Source: Acanthochromis polyacanthus (lineage: Eukaryota > Chordata > Actinopteri > Pomacentridae). From it: DNA of 64,000 bases. Shown here in pieces: positions 1 to 14,159 of this stretch. The stretch lies in assembly GCF_021347895.1 (NCBI RefSeq), contig NC_067126.1, forward strand, positions 30,578,482 through 30,642,481, written 5' to 3'. Every line of letters starts with the position of its first letter. Position 1 is the first letter of the stretch. The notes below the pieces were generated by a model. That model did not search any database and was not told the origin of the DNA. It worked only from the letters and a program-made list of their open reading frames with translations. Made by a program: the position numbers and the translations under genes.

Positions 1-3000
1 ATTGTGGAAAACTAATATCTTTTTGCAGAAGCAAAACATGTTTCATTAATCATAATTAACATGCTTACAATTGACTATCTGTTAAAGCTTTGTAGGCAGG
101 TAAAAGCGTTGTCTGCTTTCGATGTTTTTGCTTCTCACAGGCACATATGTTTGTAGTAACAACATACATCTACTGAAAATGACTGGATTTAAAGCAAACA
201 CAGTTTGTTCTGTACATGGGAGTCTCTTGGCAAACCACTCGACACAAGTCTATGGAAAATAGGATATTTCTAGAGGGTAAACAAAAAATATACATTATAT
301 TCCCCTGTCATGGAGCTACAGTATATTAGACAGCTCTATCTATACTGACCACTCCGTGTATCTCTAGCTGCTGCATCGGAGAGAACAGGAAACACACAGC
401 GCCCTAAATCATTAAGAAAATGAGACATTATGGCAGAAATCTGAACAATGTGCCCCAAATATTCTGAAAAGCTGTGGCATGGTCACTTTTTTTTTTTGGT
501 ACCAAATGCATCAACAAGCTGGTTGTATTTTACCCCTGCTGAACCGTTGGCTGTCAACAGAGCTCCCATCAAAAGCAGCGGTACCATCCAGTGCCTAGAG
601 CGTCTGGCTCTGTCCTCTTTTTCAGCCAGACCAGTCTCTGGCAGCTGCACGCATGCACACTGGCCGAGGTCAAAGCTGTCACTTCAGAGGGCACTGTCAA
701 ATCTCAGCCAACGCTGGATGATGTGGGAGTGCTCCCTACAATCACCCAGATGTTTCCAATCAGCTGGACTTCTCCGATCCTCCTCACCCACTTTCTGCGC
801 TGTGAGCGTGTCGCCATCAACCACTGGAAACATTTTAGAAAAGTGAATGAGGAAATCTGATTAATTGGAAGCTCTGCTGACATTTCAAATAATCATTTGC
901 ATTTTTTCCCCTCCAACTCATCACCTTATCTGTTGGCGTATTTCCATTCTTTCGAGAAGAACAAAAAAAGAAATGTCCTCTGCGGATGATGAGTTTTTTT
1001 GGGAGCAAGTTCTGACTTTACTGTGCAACAGATTTTCAGCAAACAAACAAATATAATAACATATAATACGCAGACACAACTTTAGCTACATTCTATTTGC
1101 TTGATTCTGCTGATGTGTGTTGTGAGTTAGGTGTGTTTTTGGGCCTCTTAACCTTTTTTATATTGAAGCCATATCAATTTCCTGCACATGTTTACAGTGT
1201 TAATCAGTGACAGCAACTGTACCTTTCTTTGCAGTTATTTTCAGCATGACTGATAACTAATTAGCCTGATTATAGTAACTGTTATGTAGCACGGATTATG
1301 TATAGCTATATTTTTTTACAGCTTGCAGTTTTTGAAAGCTGATACATAATAATAAGTGTATTGAATTACTGTTTTGCAAAACACCTGAAACATAAATCTG
1401 TTTTTGCAGTTTAACACTCACACAGGAAAAATGTCTGTTGGCACATTCTGCCCAGTGACCTTGTCTCCAAGTCAAACAGAAGCAGTAACAGTACTAATCA
1501 TTTATAATAGCACGATAAGGGGACTGAGAAAAGGTGGGATGTAAACCACTTAACATCAGTCTTCACAGTGTGCACAAACAGGCAAGCATCAAAATCCCAG
1601 GCAAACGTGTGTAAGTGCAGGAAAATATTTTATTTCAAGAGTAAGTGATGAGCAGCGCAGTGAATAGGAAAAACAAAAAATACATCTTGCAACACCAACA
1701 ACATGGGCAAACTATGGGGTTACAAAACTTAGAGGGCAACAAAAATCCAACCAAACTGGATGAACTGCAAATTCGAATCTGAATCTACGTTATTATCTCA
1801 ACTTCTTCCTTTTTTGTTAAATATGAGCCATGTATTGTAATGTAGCTTTAGTTTATATACGAGCTCACATTGTGTCTTTTCAAAATAAAGTTAACAAAAA
1901 TACCACAAACTGCTTTTAACTGAGAACATCTGTGGTGTTACACAGTATTAATCCAGCACGGGAAAAGCTGACGTTTTCTGGGTGTCAGGGAACATAATGA
2001 AGCTGCTATAATAGTACAGTAAGCTATGTGCAATGTACTTGATGGCACTTAGGAGATGACAGGGTACAAACATATTGCACATCGTAGGTGGGGGGTCAAT
2101 AAGGACGCAGCAGGAGCTTCTCCCCCCCATGAGTCCTAACTGGTTAATTCAACCATACAAGCATCAATATTGTACCAAAGAACTCAACTGTTCCGTTTGA
2201 TGGTCAGTGACGCTGAAACCTAAAATAAATCTTAATAATGTTGCTTTTCTTTCTCACAACTGCAGGAATTACTGCCCTGCAAGAAAGAAGCAGATGCATT
2301 AAACGTGACAGGCGTTATTATTTAATTCTAGATACTTGTACCTCAAGGAGCAAAAATGAATCATCCTTGACTTCACAACAGCACAATAGTGATACAAGGC
2401 GTGCCTCAACCATCTAATGCAAATTACCACAATTTAGAATGTTATATTCAGCGGGAGACCATTGCTAAATGGTCAGACAAGCTAGTCACAGATATTAAAA
2501 TAAATTATGTCTAATTTGAATTTTAGTCACGCTGCATTAACTAATAGAAAGTTATTAACATTTCAAAAGACAGAAAAAAGCTTTTGCCTGCAAAATTAAC
2601 AGTGGCTGGGCTGACCTGTAAGCCATGCAGTCTGATCACTGTAATGACAGTGTAATGGCATATTTACATTAAAATCTGGGCTGCTAATATGGGATTCAAA
2701 ATGGGAGGCTCAGTCAAGGATTATTTAGTCTGGCCTGCTGGCCTTTTGCTGAATGTTTCTTTCTTAACTTCAATACAAAGCAGAAAGTTCTCATTTCATG
2801 ACTATTTATGTGGTTGGTCTCTGTGGTTTGCCTTCCCTCTCACCACCCTAATGTTCTCTTTACTTCCAACCTTTTATCTTTCATCTCCACTCTCTTTTCC
2901 CTCCTTGGTCTTTAAAGGCAATTATCATTTCACTTCAGAAATGTCAAAATCCTGCACTTCAGTTGTATCTGGAGGAGCCTTGTTGGGATGAATGGAATTC

Positions 3001-3660
3001 TTCACCGACAAAGATGAGTAGCCCTCTCCCTCCATCCCTGAACCTTCTGATATTGCAGTCTTTGAAACAAGAGAATTTCTTTGCATTTTAAATATTCCTA
3101 ATTCATTTCCCCCTACTTTGATATTCTCCAAGAAACTGCTGTGCTATTTCAAGATAGAGGATGTGAGCACAGAAGTGATAGGATCACAGTGGTGAAGAGG
3201 TTTTAGGTTTAAGGTTTAATTGGTGTGAAAGCTGTGATGGAATGAATTTCTTGTAATGTTGAATACATTTTGGCTTTGAATTGCTTTCGCTCTGTGTGGG
3301 TGCCTGGTTGAATATGAACTGCACCAACTACCATTTCACTGAAGCTGCGAGCAATGATTAAACTGCTGATTATTTTTAATGATTTATCAATCAGACATTT
3401 AGACCAAAAAGAGTCAGATTGTGAAAATGGAAAATGAAAGAGGTAAAAATTCAGCTGACAAAAATGATTCTATTTGCAGTTAACATGTAAATACAGTATA
3501 TAGTGTATGATTTGTAATACAAATCAGAAAAACTGGAAGTAGCCAGTGTTTAGCACTTGACTGTGATTGTCATTGTTAATTTAGAACTTGTTGCTGATTA
3601 ATTTTCTGTCTGCCAACTAATTGATTAATTGACTAACGTGTTCAGCCTGAAATATCACTG
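1..3660. other. AT-rich intergenic sequence
   Basis: Lies downstream of fign. Open frames here (for example at 448..846) are short, lack recognisable motifs and have no splice or codon-use support. I see no definite feature. In mammals the gene downstream of FIGN is KCNH7, but none of its exons is recognisable here. Confidence 0.5.
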
Positions 3661-3667
3661 GCTATTA

Positions 3668-3720
3668 AGCTAAGATAAGATGTATCTTTATTGATCCCCA
3701 GTAGGCGAAATTGAAAAGAG
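3668..3720. repeat. fragment of a dispersed fish repeat
   Basis: The stretch with AAGATAAGATGTATCTTTAT then TGATCCCC and GCGAAATTG resembles the short end sequence seen in many copies across spiny-rayed fish genomes. This is a recollection-based match to a repeat whose class I cannot name with confidence. Borders are approximate and the rest of the element may be degraded. Confidence 0.35.
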
Positions 3721-5560
3721 GGAGGTGCTGTGTTGCCCTGTGACTTACTGTGGGGCCAGAAGGCACATTAATGTGTAAACAACACGTTTTAAATTTTTTT
3801 AAAAAGTAGCACAATAAACTTAAAGACAGAATCCATACAAGCACAAAACAGAGCGTCATAGCTGAAAACACAGGAATGGAAGATATATCACACACTAAAA
3901 TAACATCAAGAAGTGAATAGATTGATTCTACTCTGGACTATATTCACCCAAGTTGTTTTTTCGGGGGCGTAGCAAAACAATATAATACACTAATTGTATT
4001 TCAAAAGTTAGTACTTGAGAAAATGTATGCATTGCAAGCATCTTAGAACACTTACAGTGTAAAATAAAACATCCTATTTGGTCTTACTGGTACAAACCTT
4101 TCATTATAAACTGCTGTAAACGATCACTTCAAATGACTACAGTAACATTTTCAGGACGTTACCTCACCTGATGTCCACAAAAAACTTTCTCTCAAACTGA
4201 ACACAATGCAGCTTCATTATCAGCAAGCCTATAGTAATAAAATATCAGTTAGTTGCATTATATAATAATATCTAACTACTCTGAAACATTTCTGGTTAGA
4301 TGTTTTCACAAGAACTCTGTCCCAGCTGCTTTCAACAATTTTTTTTTTTTTCTCTGATTGGTTGACTTGATAGTTCTTTCTTCTGGCACAATTGCTTTAA
4401 AGTTATTCTGAAATTCACTTATCACGCTGATAATGTAACAGTTAGAATCTTCAGGTAGTACCATGTTAATTCCAGTCTCCAAGAGGGGATCACAACTTAG
4501 TTCTACTGCTGTTTTTTTCCAAAACCAATATCACACAAAGAAAACAATTATTTTTAAATTCATTTAATTATTGTTTTTGAGTTACACTGATATACCCACT
4601 TCATTCATTTAAGTTTATCTTTGTTAAATTGATTAAAATATGATTTTAATCAACTTTGTTTATTATATCTAAGCATTTTATAATGAATTAATAAGCAGCA
4701 TGTTTTATAAAACACCATATTACACTATATTATAGTTCCAAGAAGACTTGAGAACAGTGTGGAATAAGGTATTGAGCAACATTTTCTCATTTAAAGTTTC
4801 CTTTACTGGTTTACGAACAGAAAATTAATGCTCAATGACTTCAGTTTTAATCTTTTAATAATTGGTCTAACAGTGCTGAGTAAATTTTTAATTGACAGTT
4901 AAATACTTTATAACATGTTGTTTGTGTGTCTCATCACACTCTAACACACATCACTGCAGCTCTGTAACACCAAGTTATCTTAACTGTGTATAGATGCTTC
5001 AAAGGACTTTTAGTCTTGAACAAACTCTTGAAGAGTCACCCATTAGGCGTTTGTTGTGTCTATACACAGCACTGCCTATTAATGCTAATGGGGGGTGTTA
5101 AAATAAAGTATTACTGTTGAGCCTTTCAAGGTGCTTTGACTGTGCCGTCCTCACTTTACCTCGGTGCCATTTAGAAACAAATCTATTATTACCACATGGA
5201 CTCTGCATGACTGTTGGCTGTGAATATTGGACTCTGACATCCTGCAGGTGGGAGGAGGTGATATGTACTTAAAAATGCAGAATGACATCTAATGTTTAGC
5301 GTTGCTGCTTGTTTCCCAGACCCGGGGTGGACCTGACCATCTGCTCCCCTGGTCAGATGGAGCTACGCTTTTGGCAGTGCTCAGAGCTATTCCATTGGCC
5401 TCCATCTCAAAGGACACCCAGTATTATCAGATTTCTCTTCCCTAAAAAAACTGAGACAGTAGCACTATAAGAATAACAATATGCTTAGAGAAGGAAGGGG
5501 GTGGAGGATAAAATGGGTAGAACGGAGGGAGTGCGACGACAATAACAACAAGTTGTCTTG
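3721..5560. other. AT-rich intergenic sequence
   Basis: Nothing coding or structured is evident. Several A/T homopolymers and TTAAT-type motifs occur, at a frequency expected for this composition. Confidence 0.4.
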
Positions 5561-5720
5561 GTAGCAGCCAGATACTGTCACATTACGGATGGAATCACTT
5601 CAGAAACGTGGAGAATTAATATCCTAATGAAGCTTCGAGTGGCCATTAGGTGTGTGTAATGTGGCTCCAGGGGGCTGGGATAGATGTCCAGCAGCTTTAG
5701 GCCCTTATTTGTGCACAATC
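5560..5720. promoter_or_regulatory. candidate conserved non-coding element
   Basis: A non-repetitive block with balanced composition, including GAGAATTAATATCCTAATGA and a CTCCAGGGGGCTGG stretch (about 5665-5678) that partly resembles a CTCF core. Called on texture and motif content only; no alignment is available. Confidence 0.25.
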
Positions 5721-7089
5721 ACCTCAGCGGTTGCTTTTATTAGGGTAACATTAGAGGAAAAGGGAGAATGCCACAGAAAGATAGCGTTTTATTACTCTGG
5801 CTCCCAGGGAGCCATGCTCTACCTGTCACAGGCACACAAAGCATGCTGTTTTAGTTCATTTTACAGCTAAATATCTCTGTTACAAATGTTTCTGTCAATG
5901 GAACAACATTTGGGCTATTATCACCAAAGTGTTCCAGTGCTGCCTGGAGATGACTTATTTGGTGTAATGTTTCAAACTGTGTGAAAGGATTTCTGTGCAG
6001 ACAGCTGTGAATATAAATTTCATTCACATTTTTCACTCACATTAATATACTCAATTTCTGTCTTTTTTCCCCTACTCCGCTCTCTCTCTCTCTCCTTCTT
6101 TTGACAGGCCAATTGCATGCCTCTGCGTTTTATCTCCTTACATTTTCGGGGAACGAATTGCTCTCCACCGTCACTGGGCTCTGGCCAAGAATTCATTTTT
6201 AGTGGGTCAAATGTTTCAGAATGTCATCTTTGACAGGAACCAACCAGCACGATGAACACAAGGAAAGACACGGCCTGCTGGATTTTTTTTTTTTTTTGTT
6301 CGATCACTGCATACACTTAAAGCACAGCAGCCATGCAGTACACAAAGCTCAGGCACAAATTGTCTACGTGGAAATCAATACTGAATTAAAACACTCCCCA
6401 CTCATGAATAAAAAAAAAATGAATAATGGTAAGGGGCTGTTAGAGCTGCAGGACTCTACAGTCAGCTAATGAAGGTTATGTTGCATGGCAGAATTCCGTA
6501 ATTGCAACGCACAAGTGAGGTATTAGACAGGATGTAGCTAATGGAAAACAATCACATTTAACATGGCTCCTTGGTTCTAGCTGTTCAATAAGTGAGCAGC
6601 AGGCTGGCTCACAGCAAACAGGAGGCGGTGGGGAGGGGATGAGGGGGGGTTCACCCAGCACAGGGTTTTAATGTGATCGGACTATAACAGACAATCTATT
6701 TACAGTGTGCTCTGGGGAGCTAATAAACAAATGTTGAGTAATTTCAGCCAGCAGTAATTACCCTTGCAGCTGACAAGGAGAGTGTGATACTCTCTCCTTC
6801 ACCTCCGGCTCGGTCCAGGAGGTGTGGGCTCTTCGGAGCGGTCCTCTTCTGCTCATAGATGTGGCTGCTGGCCAGCAGTCAAACATACAGGATCATTTAC
6901 AGTACACTGCTTCTCTTTGGGCACCGGGGCGTCTGATTTTACATGCCATTGTTCTGTTTTGTTTGGGCGGTACTCAGGCAGAAATGTATCTGATTGAAAG
7001 CTGAAAACTGATTTGTGGTGAATGCAGAGATTCACAATTTGTAAAACAAAATCACAAGCACGTGTCAAAATTGTTTCCATACAATCCAA

Positions 7090-7460
7090 TTAAACACAAA
7101 CTCAAGGAGAATGCTCCCAGCTTGAGTGGTAATTAACATTTGTGCGTGATTTTAGAGAGGCTCCTTACTTCCTTTAGCCACATGCTAATGAACTCTAACC
7201 CCATTTATAAATCAGCGGAGGAAGAAAACAAATATTAAGTTTAGGAAGCAAACAAATTACTTTGCAGGTTAGATGAGCGCGAAGGCCAAAGGCATCTTTA
7301 TCCAGAGAGCTCAGACTTGATCCTTCACTTACGGTGAAATTGATTTTTATGCAAATATGTCTATCGATCGCTGCGCCTTCCTTTGATGGAACGGGATGGA
7401 GAAAACTGCATGTAATTAGATAGAGATAATCATTATGGAATAATCAATTAATGGAGCATG
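7090..7460. promoter_or_regulatory. candidate conserved non-coding element with octamer
   Basis: Complex, non-repetitive sequence with several homeodomain-type cores (TAATTA-like at 7131 and 7412 and near 7447) and a perfect POU octamer ATGCAAAT at 7349-7356. This texture is typical of developmental enhancers around genes such as FIGN. Inference only. Confidence 0.3.
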
Positions 7461-8439
7461 TTTACATCACCGTAGAAAAGGACAATCTGTTGTATACAAG
7501 TACTCAACAATTTCTAACACTAATATGCTTTTGTGGACAGATTATTATTAGGTTTAGTATGTTGTCACACAGAATTAAATATAAGATAATTGTCTTGTTC
7601 CAGTGTTCTCATGGCTTTTCTGTGTATGCGTGCACCAAACCTGATATTCTCTGCTGCAGATCATATACAGTGCATTAGCCTTAGCCCCCTCTGTCTTCCT
7701 GACCAGTATGGCACAAACAATGCCACATATCAGATCCCTGCATTCTCTCCAGAATAACAAGGAGGGAGTGGAACAGTGACGTGAGGGGTCCAGTCTGAGG
7801 GGCTGACAGACGGATAGTGAGCCAGCCTGTCCCTTATCCTCAGACAGGCAGATGTCCCCTCTCCCTGCGTGGCCGGCTGCTGACCAGGGGAGAGCCAGGC
7901 GGCTGCTGAAATGAAGAAACTTGAGAGCTCCTCAGGGGGTGAGCTGGTCATTTGATGTCCAGCACAAGGGCAGGGTGTGATGCTGAATGAGCTGAGGGAG
8001 AGAGGCAGCCTCTGCAGTCTGTTACAAAGGCCCGGTCTGATAGGAAGGAGGGAAAAATACTGAGCACAGACACACCATTACTATATTTCATCCATTTTGT
8101 CAGAGAAAATGGTCATGAAGCACACGCAGAGATTTGGTGCGGCGCGAAAAATCTTTTCATAAAACCGGTTAAGTAAAAACTAAAATTGTGTGCATGAATC
8201 ACAATGATCATTATTATCTATTTGACTTGAGCAGTTATCAGCTTTGTTATATCCAAGAAATGTGCATGATAACTCAGTGGACAAAGGGGGGAGTGATACT
8301 GACACAATCTACAACTGAAGTCCCATTGAAATATGTGAAGTACAGTCACAGTGGAACCATGGCATCTCTCTTACCTGGCCTAGGTTCAGTCTTGCAGGCA
8401 GCAGAGAGTCCTTTGAAGGCTACAGAGAGGAGATGAGAG

Positions 8440-9040
8440 GAAGCCCTGCCTGCAGAGGGATCAACTATGCCGAAGTGCCAGCACCACAGTGCTGTAATTA
8501 ATCGCCAGCAATGGCAGCCTCAGTCTTGCAGCCCCGCTCAACTTCTCCCTCACGACAAAACCTGCGGTCAGGAGATGTTAGGCAACATTAACTGCCTGTA
8601 CCATTTCCATTTTCTGAGAGGTGGTGGTGTGTGGGGGGGTGCAGGGGTGTCCCAGGGTGGGTCTGTAGATATAGGACTACGGTGGGGGCTCAGGCGAGGA
8701 GAGCGACGGTGCATAAGCCATGGCTATGTACCTTTCATCTTGGAGGAGATTTGGAGAGGTTTCAGACCACAGAGACTTCTTAATTCTCACTAATTCATTT
8801 GCGTTCCAGATTCACTGGGCCTGGGATAACCTGAGAATGATAATGAACTCGCAAGGGGAGTGCATGGTCCCTTGCCTTTGAATGTGCTCAGAATAGATTC
8901 AGATAATCTTTCCTTGTGAATCTTTCTGGAGGAGAAGAATCCTATTAGGAGTGATTGCTTGTCATGAGATGTTCTCCAAGTTTGGGAGGTTTCGCTCGTG
9001 GACACACATTCCCTGCTGTCTGAGGACATAACCCTCACAT
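8440..9040. promoter_or_regulatory. candidate conserved non-coding element
   Basis: A relatively GC-balanced block interrupted by a G-rich stretch at about 8620-8700. It contains GTGCTGTAATTAATCGCCAG, combining a TAATTA homeodomain core with flanking unique sequence. The open frames here have no family features. Confidence 0.2.
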
Positions 9041-10494
9041 GGTGGTTCTTTTAAAGCACAGAAATGCAATATGGATGTAACCATGAGAAAATGTATCTGA
9101 GTATAGTTTTCGATTTAAAACTCACACTTTATAATGAATATTTATTTGCAAGCTACATGATCCTCAATCAATAAATTCTACCCACCAGCTTACATAAAAT
9201 CTGCTTTTTTTCCCTCTTGGAAATCAAGTTTCACCCAAACAATACATTATCATTACAAATAAGGCAGCGAGCTATTTACATTTATGGATTAAAATGCCAC
9301 ATTTTAAACAGCCAGACCTACATGTTTAAGAGAAGAAATGTTTGCTGTTCAAAAACTGCTACATTTTTTTCCCCACATTTCAGCAGCATGCAGCATTGGG
9401 ATATGTTTACAGTTACAGTCAGTTTAATAGTGAAGAAAACTTCCTTTACAAATAAAGCTCATTCCTCCAAACACACTTTTGACGTTCACAAGCTAACTGT
9501 GTTTGTCCTCTGCTGTCAGATCATGACAGAAATTTGGATTGAAAGAATTTTCCATATGCTTCTTTAGAACAGGCTGACAATGAATAGAGAGATTTTCAAG
9601 AGATTTATAGGTCTGCGGAGTTCTAAGGGATAGATAGCAAACTCTTGTGAAAAAAGGGAGGGAAAGCTGCCTTACTTCAGGGCTGGTCTCATCTTTGGTC
9701 AAACAGAAGTGAGCTTAATTTGTGGGTCTGCCTGGGGAATTTCAAAGGAAAAAAAGCTTTGAGTGACGCCAAGCTTGAGCTCCCTGATGTTAGTGAGATG
9801 AATGAAAGCAGGGTCTATAGGCTACAGACCTTCTCACACTCTCACATTAACAAAGGTCTTTTAAGTTCTCATCAGGATAATTGTATAGGATGCAATAAAA
9901 TGAAAGACAGTGTTTTAGAGGAGCCAGGCAGCCCTTTTCAGTCTGATGAAGATATGTTCATTCGTATTAAAAATGCACACATTTACACAGCTAAGTACAG
10001 CCAAAGCAGCAACACAACACGCGATTATTGCTGTAAAATCCATTTTGGTTATAGACAAATGAAAACTAACTGTTACAGTCTGTAGTAGAAACTTCATTTC
10101 ATACAATAATATTTTACCTTTGGGTCCTCTTATTATTTATACGCAGCATATAAATGTTTAATCAATTGCTGAAAACACAGTATAATGTAGTTGAAATCAG
10201 ATATATAGATATAAAGTGTTACAGCATGTGCACAGTGTAGTTTTTTTGAACAGTAAATACTTCCATGAATCTGTGTATGACTATATTGGTAAATATTGTG
10301 TTTTTATACACCCAACTACACAAAAAGGTTTCCATGGAGAGAGCTGTTAATATAAAGTATATATAATAAACCCCTATAATTAAATTATGTAGTGTTAAAT
10401 AATAAAGAGTAAATAAAGCTGTTTTTAACCTGCTAAGAGATGCTAAAAGTAAAATAAGGGCTAAAATTCAACACCTTAATCTTTCTGATTTAGT

Positions 10495-10506
10495 GGGGGG
10501 GGGGGG
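10495..10506. repeat. G12 homopolymer
   Basis: Twelve consecutive G on the plus strand. Length may be unreliable in assembly. Confidence 0.9.
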
Positions 10507-10889
10507 TTGTCCACTTCTTCGCTTTTGGTCGAGAAACTATCCAATCTAAAATATTTCAACTACTTGGTATTTACTCACAGTGAAGCCATAATTCTGGTGA
10601 AACCAAATAAAAAAAAGACACTCATTTCTGAGCTGGTTCCTCGTGCAGAAAATACAAGAATTCCTTCTCAGTCTCTTGGCGTTTTTCAAACAGAAGACTT
10701 ACTGTGCTGTTGTACGGAACTGGCTGGCCTTGATAGAATGACCTAACATTTTGACAGGACAAAATATAAAGCTGCTCTTTATTCTGTGGACAATTCACCA
10801 GATGCAAGCATGGGAATGGCTTTAATCAATATAAATGTGGGTGTACTGTATGATTTATTCCAGGCTTTGCTTTATGTACAAAGAAATCT

Positions 10890-11240
10890 CGGACATTGTA
10901 AACAGTGCGAGCCATAATGGGATCCCACTCAATTTTCCCTGAAAGCCTGTGTTGTGCTGGTCGTAGCGGTGAAGTATTTACAAGTGGCTATCTGATCAGC
11001 CTCACAGGCTTGCCAACGAGACAGATGATTAGGTATGGCAAACGAGCCTCATCACCAGCTAAAATTGATGACTCAATGCCGGATGACAGACAACTCTATT
11101 TGTATCAAGATAAGGCCCTGACAGTCGTGTACCAATCAAAATTGAGTTATTATTGAGCATAAAGAAAGGCATTTGTAATATCATTAAATCCAGATATGCC
11201 TCTCTTCACATCTGGCAGGCAGCCATGTGTGTGAAGAAGG
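10890..11240. promoter_or_regulatory. candidate conserved non-coding element
   Basis: About 350 bp of high-complexity sequence without repeats, containing GATGATTAGG, TTGATGACTC and ATTGAGTTATTATTGAG motifs. It stands out from the AT-rich flanks. A chance open frame (10905..11156) overlaps it but has no recognised protein features. Confidence 0.3.
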
Positions 11241-11501
11241 GAAGGGAGGGTGGGCTAAGGGACAGAAAGAGAGAAGCAAAAGCAAGGAAGAAAAAAAACA
11301 CTCGGGGCAATCATTCCTGGCAGTGTGCTGGCAGCTGCAGTGTTTTTTGTAATTTCAATATGTTTCTCTGCACCTCAAGCTTGGGTGCAATAACAGCTTA
11401 CAGATTGCTTATGTCATCAAATTTTGACAAACTTCTCAATTGCTTTTGACCTTCATCTTTAGCCATCTGCTTTTTCTCCTTTCTCCTTATCTCCCTCTCA
11501 G

Positions 11502-11537
<36 letters not shown>

Positions 11538-11560
11538 GAGAGAGAGAGAGAGAGAGAGAT
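11502..11560. repeat. compound microsatellite (TA)n-(AC)n-(AG)n
   Basis: About 26 bp of alternating AT, then ACACAC, then about 22 bp of AG. Confidence 0.95.
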
Positions 11561-12439
11561 TTACCTGAGAGTAATTGTATACCTTAAATGGAAAAGGCTT
11601 GAAAGTAGATTACTTTTGAAAACGGAATTAAGCTGTTATTTAAATAAAACTTGAAGCGGCTGATTTGTTGGCCTCTCGGCTCCAGCAAAAACAAGTTATG
11701 AACACGTCATGTCATCACTGTTTACGTTGATGTGACAAACTCAAGCATCCGGAAAATATAGCGCAACATTAGCATTCATTTAAAGCCGATGAATTCAGTT
11801 TCAACTGTTAGTCGTCTTTTTGCTCCGTTTTTGACCTCCACCACCACTTAAAGGGAATATCTGGAAGCTGCATTCTTCTGTTTGTCCACCAGCTAGCAGC
11901 TAATTTGACTTCATAATGCTTAGTTGGTAGTGTACAATCAGTTTTTAGAAATATTTTGCTGAAAGCAAAGCAGTCAGGGTGAAGTTTTAGGCCACAAAAT
12001 AAAAAAAGATTAGTTGAAAGACCCTGAAAAAATAGACTAAAAATCAGTGGAATTGCAGATTTGGGTGATAATTATCATATGTTCATCTCTGATTGGGACT
12101 CCTTTTGCCACAAGAGCTTTGTTAACATCAAAATATTGCAGTTTTAATGTGGTTGTATCCTCATCAGATCCTGTCACTTCTCAACGTCTGTCTTGCTGTT
12201 GCACTACATTAGTCACATATACCGCTCTTAGTCCAGTCAGCTGTGTTATTCCGATGTGAGAAATCCTCACTTGTACGGATCAAAAGCATAATAGAGACCT
12301 CTTAAACTGTAAACTGACAATGTGGCATTAAGAAGTATCTTGTTCCATGAGCCGGTGATCAGAGTAAACAACACACTACGTATAATATAGTCAATCCACA
12401 GTTTGACATTTCCCTCTGATTTTCATATCTTTGCCTGAA

Positions 12440-12800
12440 ATGACAGTCTGTGTAACATGTGGAGGCTTTAAAAATGCCATGGCTGATATGAAATCAATTT
12501 GCATTTCCCCAGTGCCTGGATAACATGGCCCTGTCAGAGGACCCTGCAGATCTGCTGGAGATAATGACGTTATAGAGGGTGGCTTGCACAGTGGAAAGGA
12601 TGAAATTGAAAGAGTGACGTTCTGTGTTTCCCATGATTGCCTTGACAGGGGGAAGTGTGGCTATTGGACATGTACTCTGCTGTCTTTGCTCCCCATTAGG
12701 TTCACTTGTTCCCAGTCAGGGGTTAAGACAGACTAAAGAGATCCCACCAATCTGAATAGTCAAAGCCCACCTCGGCTATTGTATTTCAATGATATCAACT
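12440..12800. promoter_or_regulatory. candidate conserved non-coding element
   Basis: Non-repetitive, balanced sequence with ATTTGCAT (octamer, reverse) near 12498, two GTGACGTT/TGACGTTA CRE-like cores (about 12565 and 12615) and an ATTGCCTTGACAG stretch. Called on texture only. Confidence 0.25.
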
Positions 12801-12819
12801 TTTAAGTGAAGCAATGGCA

Positions 12820-13020
12820 GAACTATAATTAATCTTATTAATTGTACCACATTGGTTGTTAAAGTTCTGAAATTTTTTTGACCTACAGTGCAAAATGGCA
12901 CCAAAATTTGCAATTAATTAGGGATTCGACAATACTAATTAAGAGATTTGTGAATATCAGATTTTTAGGCCCCTTTGAGTGTTATGTCTCAATTTGCAGA
13001 TTTTAATTAATTAGCACATT
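12820..13020. other. cluster of TAATTA-type cores
   Basis: Four ATTAATT/TAATTA cores fall in about 190 bp, one as TTAATTAATTAG at 13003-13014. The region is AT-rich, so this could be composition alone. Confidence 0.2.
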
Positions 13021-14159
13021 TATTGTCTATTAAATACCTAAAAGAAAGAGCATTTGAGACCCATTTCAAAAAGTTATTAGTTTTTTTACAGATAAAAGTA
13101 AAGACAAAAAGCAGGAAAAATCTCTATTACCTTTACACTGCCTCACTAGGTTGTCGTGTGTGAGACCATTATTACATATATTACAAAGATATTATCCAGA
13201 TTATGGTGATCACACTCAGAATTGTACTGTCTTCATAAAACAATATTGCAGTACACCAATCGGCTGGCTATAGATATAGGAAGTGAATGACGCTGATCAC
13301 ATTTAAACTTGATCGTACCTGTGCAGGAGATCTGCTTGTTATCAGCAGGTGGTGAAAGATAGGGACAGTTATATTTGCTGTGGTGAACTACGGGTTTTTC
13401 CTCACTCCGCCTATTTCAGGCCGCTGAATCTGGAAACGCTGACCTCTACGCCCGCGTCTTGCTCTCTCTGCGGCGGCTGAAGAAGAAGAAAATATTGTGA
13501 ATGTTTCAGCTGCTGTCTAACAATTTGTGAACGGGAAAGCGATGAATTCACTGTGGGACTTATCAAATGCTTCAGATCAATAGGGCTCATCAGCAGTGTG
13601 GTAAAAAATGTAAAAATCAAGAAAAAACAAATGCTAGACTAAATAAAAAAACATCACGAAAGAAAATGGACATTTTCAGCCTACAATTCAAAATGAGTTA
13701 CGTGAAGAATGTTACTCAAGCTGAGTACAATTTAAGCTGCTTTCTCCACTCAGCTATGATGGAAATACTTCACATTGGACTCTACCACAGTTATTTTTTA
13801 CATTGTGAAATGCTGGTGAAAATTCTCTACATGACAGCTGTGTAAAATAACAAAAATACTTCATTCTCTTTCTAAAAAACGTCTGTGTGGCTGTGAAGAA
13901 GTCAAATAGATTTTTCTCGATATTAGAACTGGACATCTTAAAAAATGTTTTATATGTTGCAAAATTTAAACAGTAAATCATGCTGAAGACACACACATCA
14001 AATGATCTTTGTAGATCTTTTTGAATTCATTTCCATACACCTCATTATTTTTCAAATCGAGATAGAATTGCTTTTAACGCCTGGGGATTAGAAAGGTCAC
14101 ATCATAAGTATCTCGGAGCGTACGGTGGTTTCGACGTTGCAGGGGGATCAGTGAAGTAC

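Noticed and set aside
448..846. 132-aa open frame
   Set aside because: No domain, low-complexity start and no splice or regulatory context; consistent with chance in a 64-kb window.
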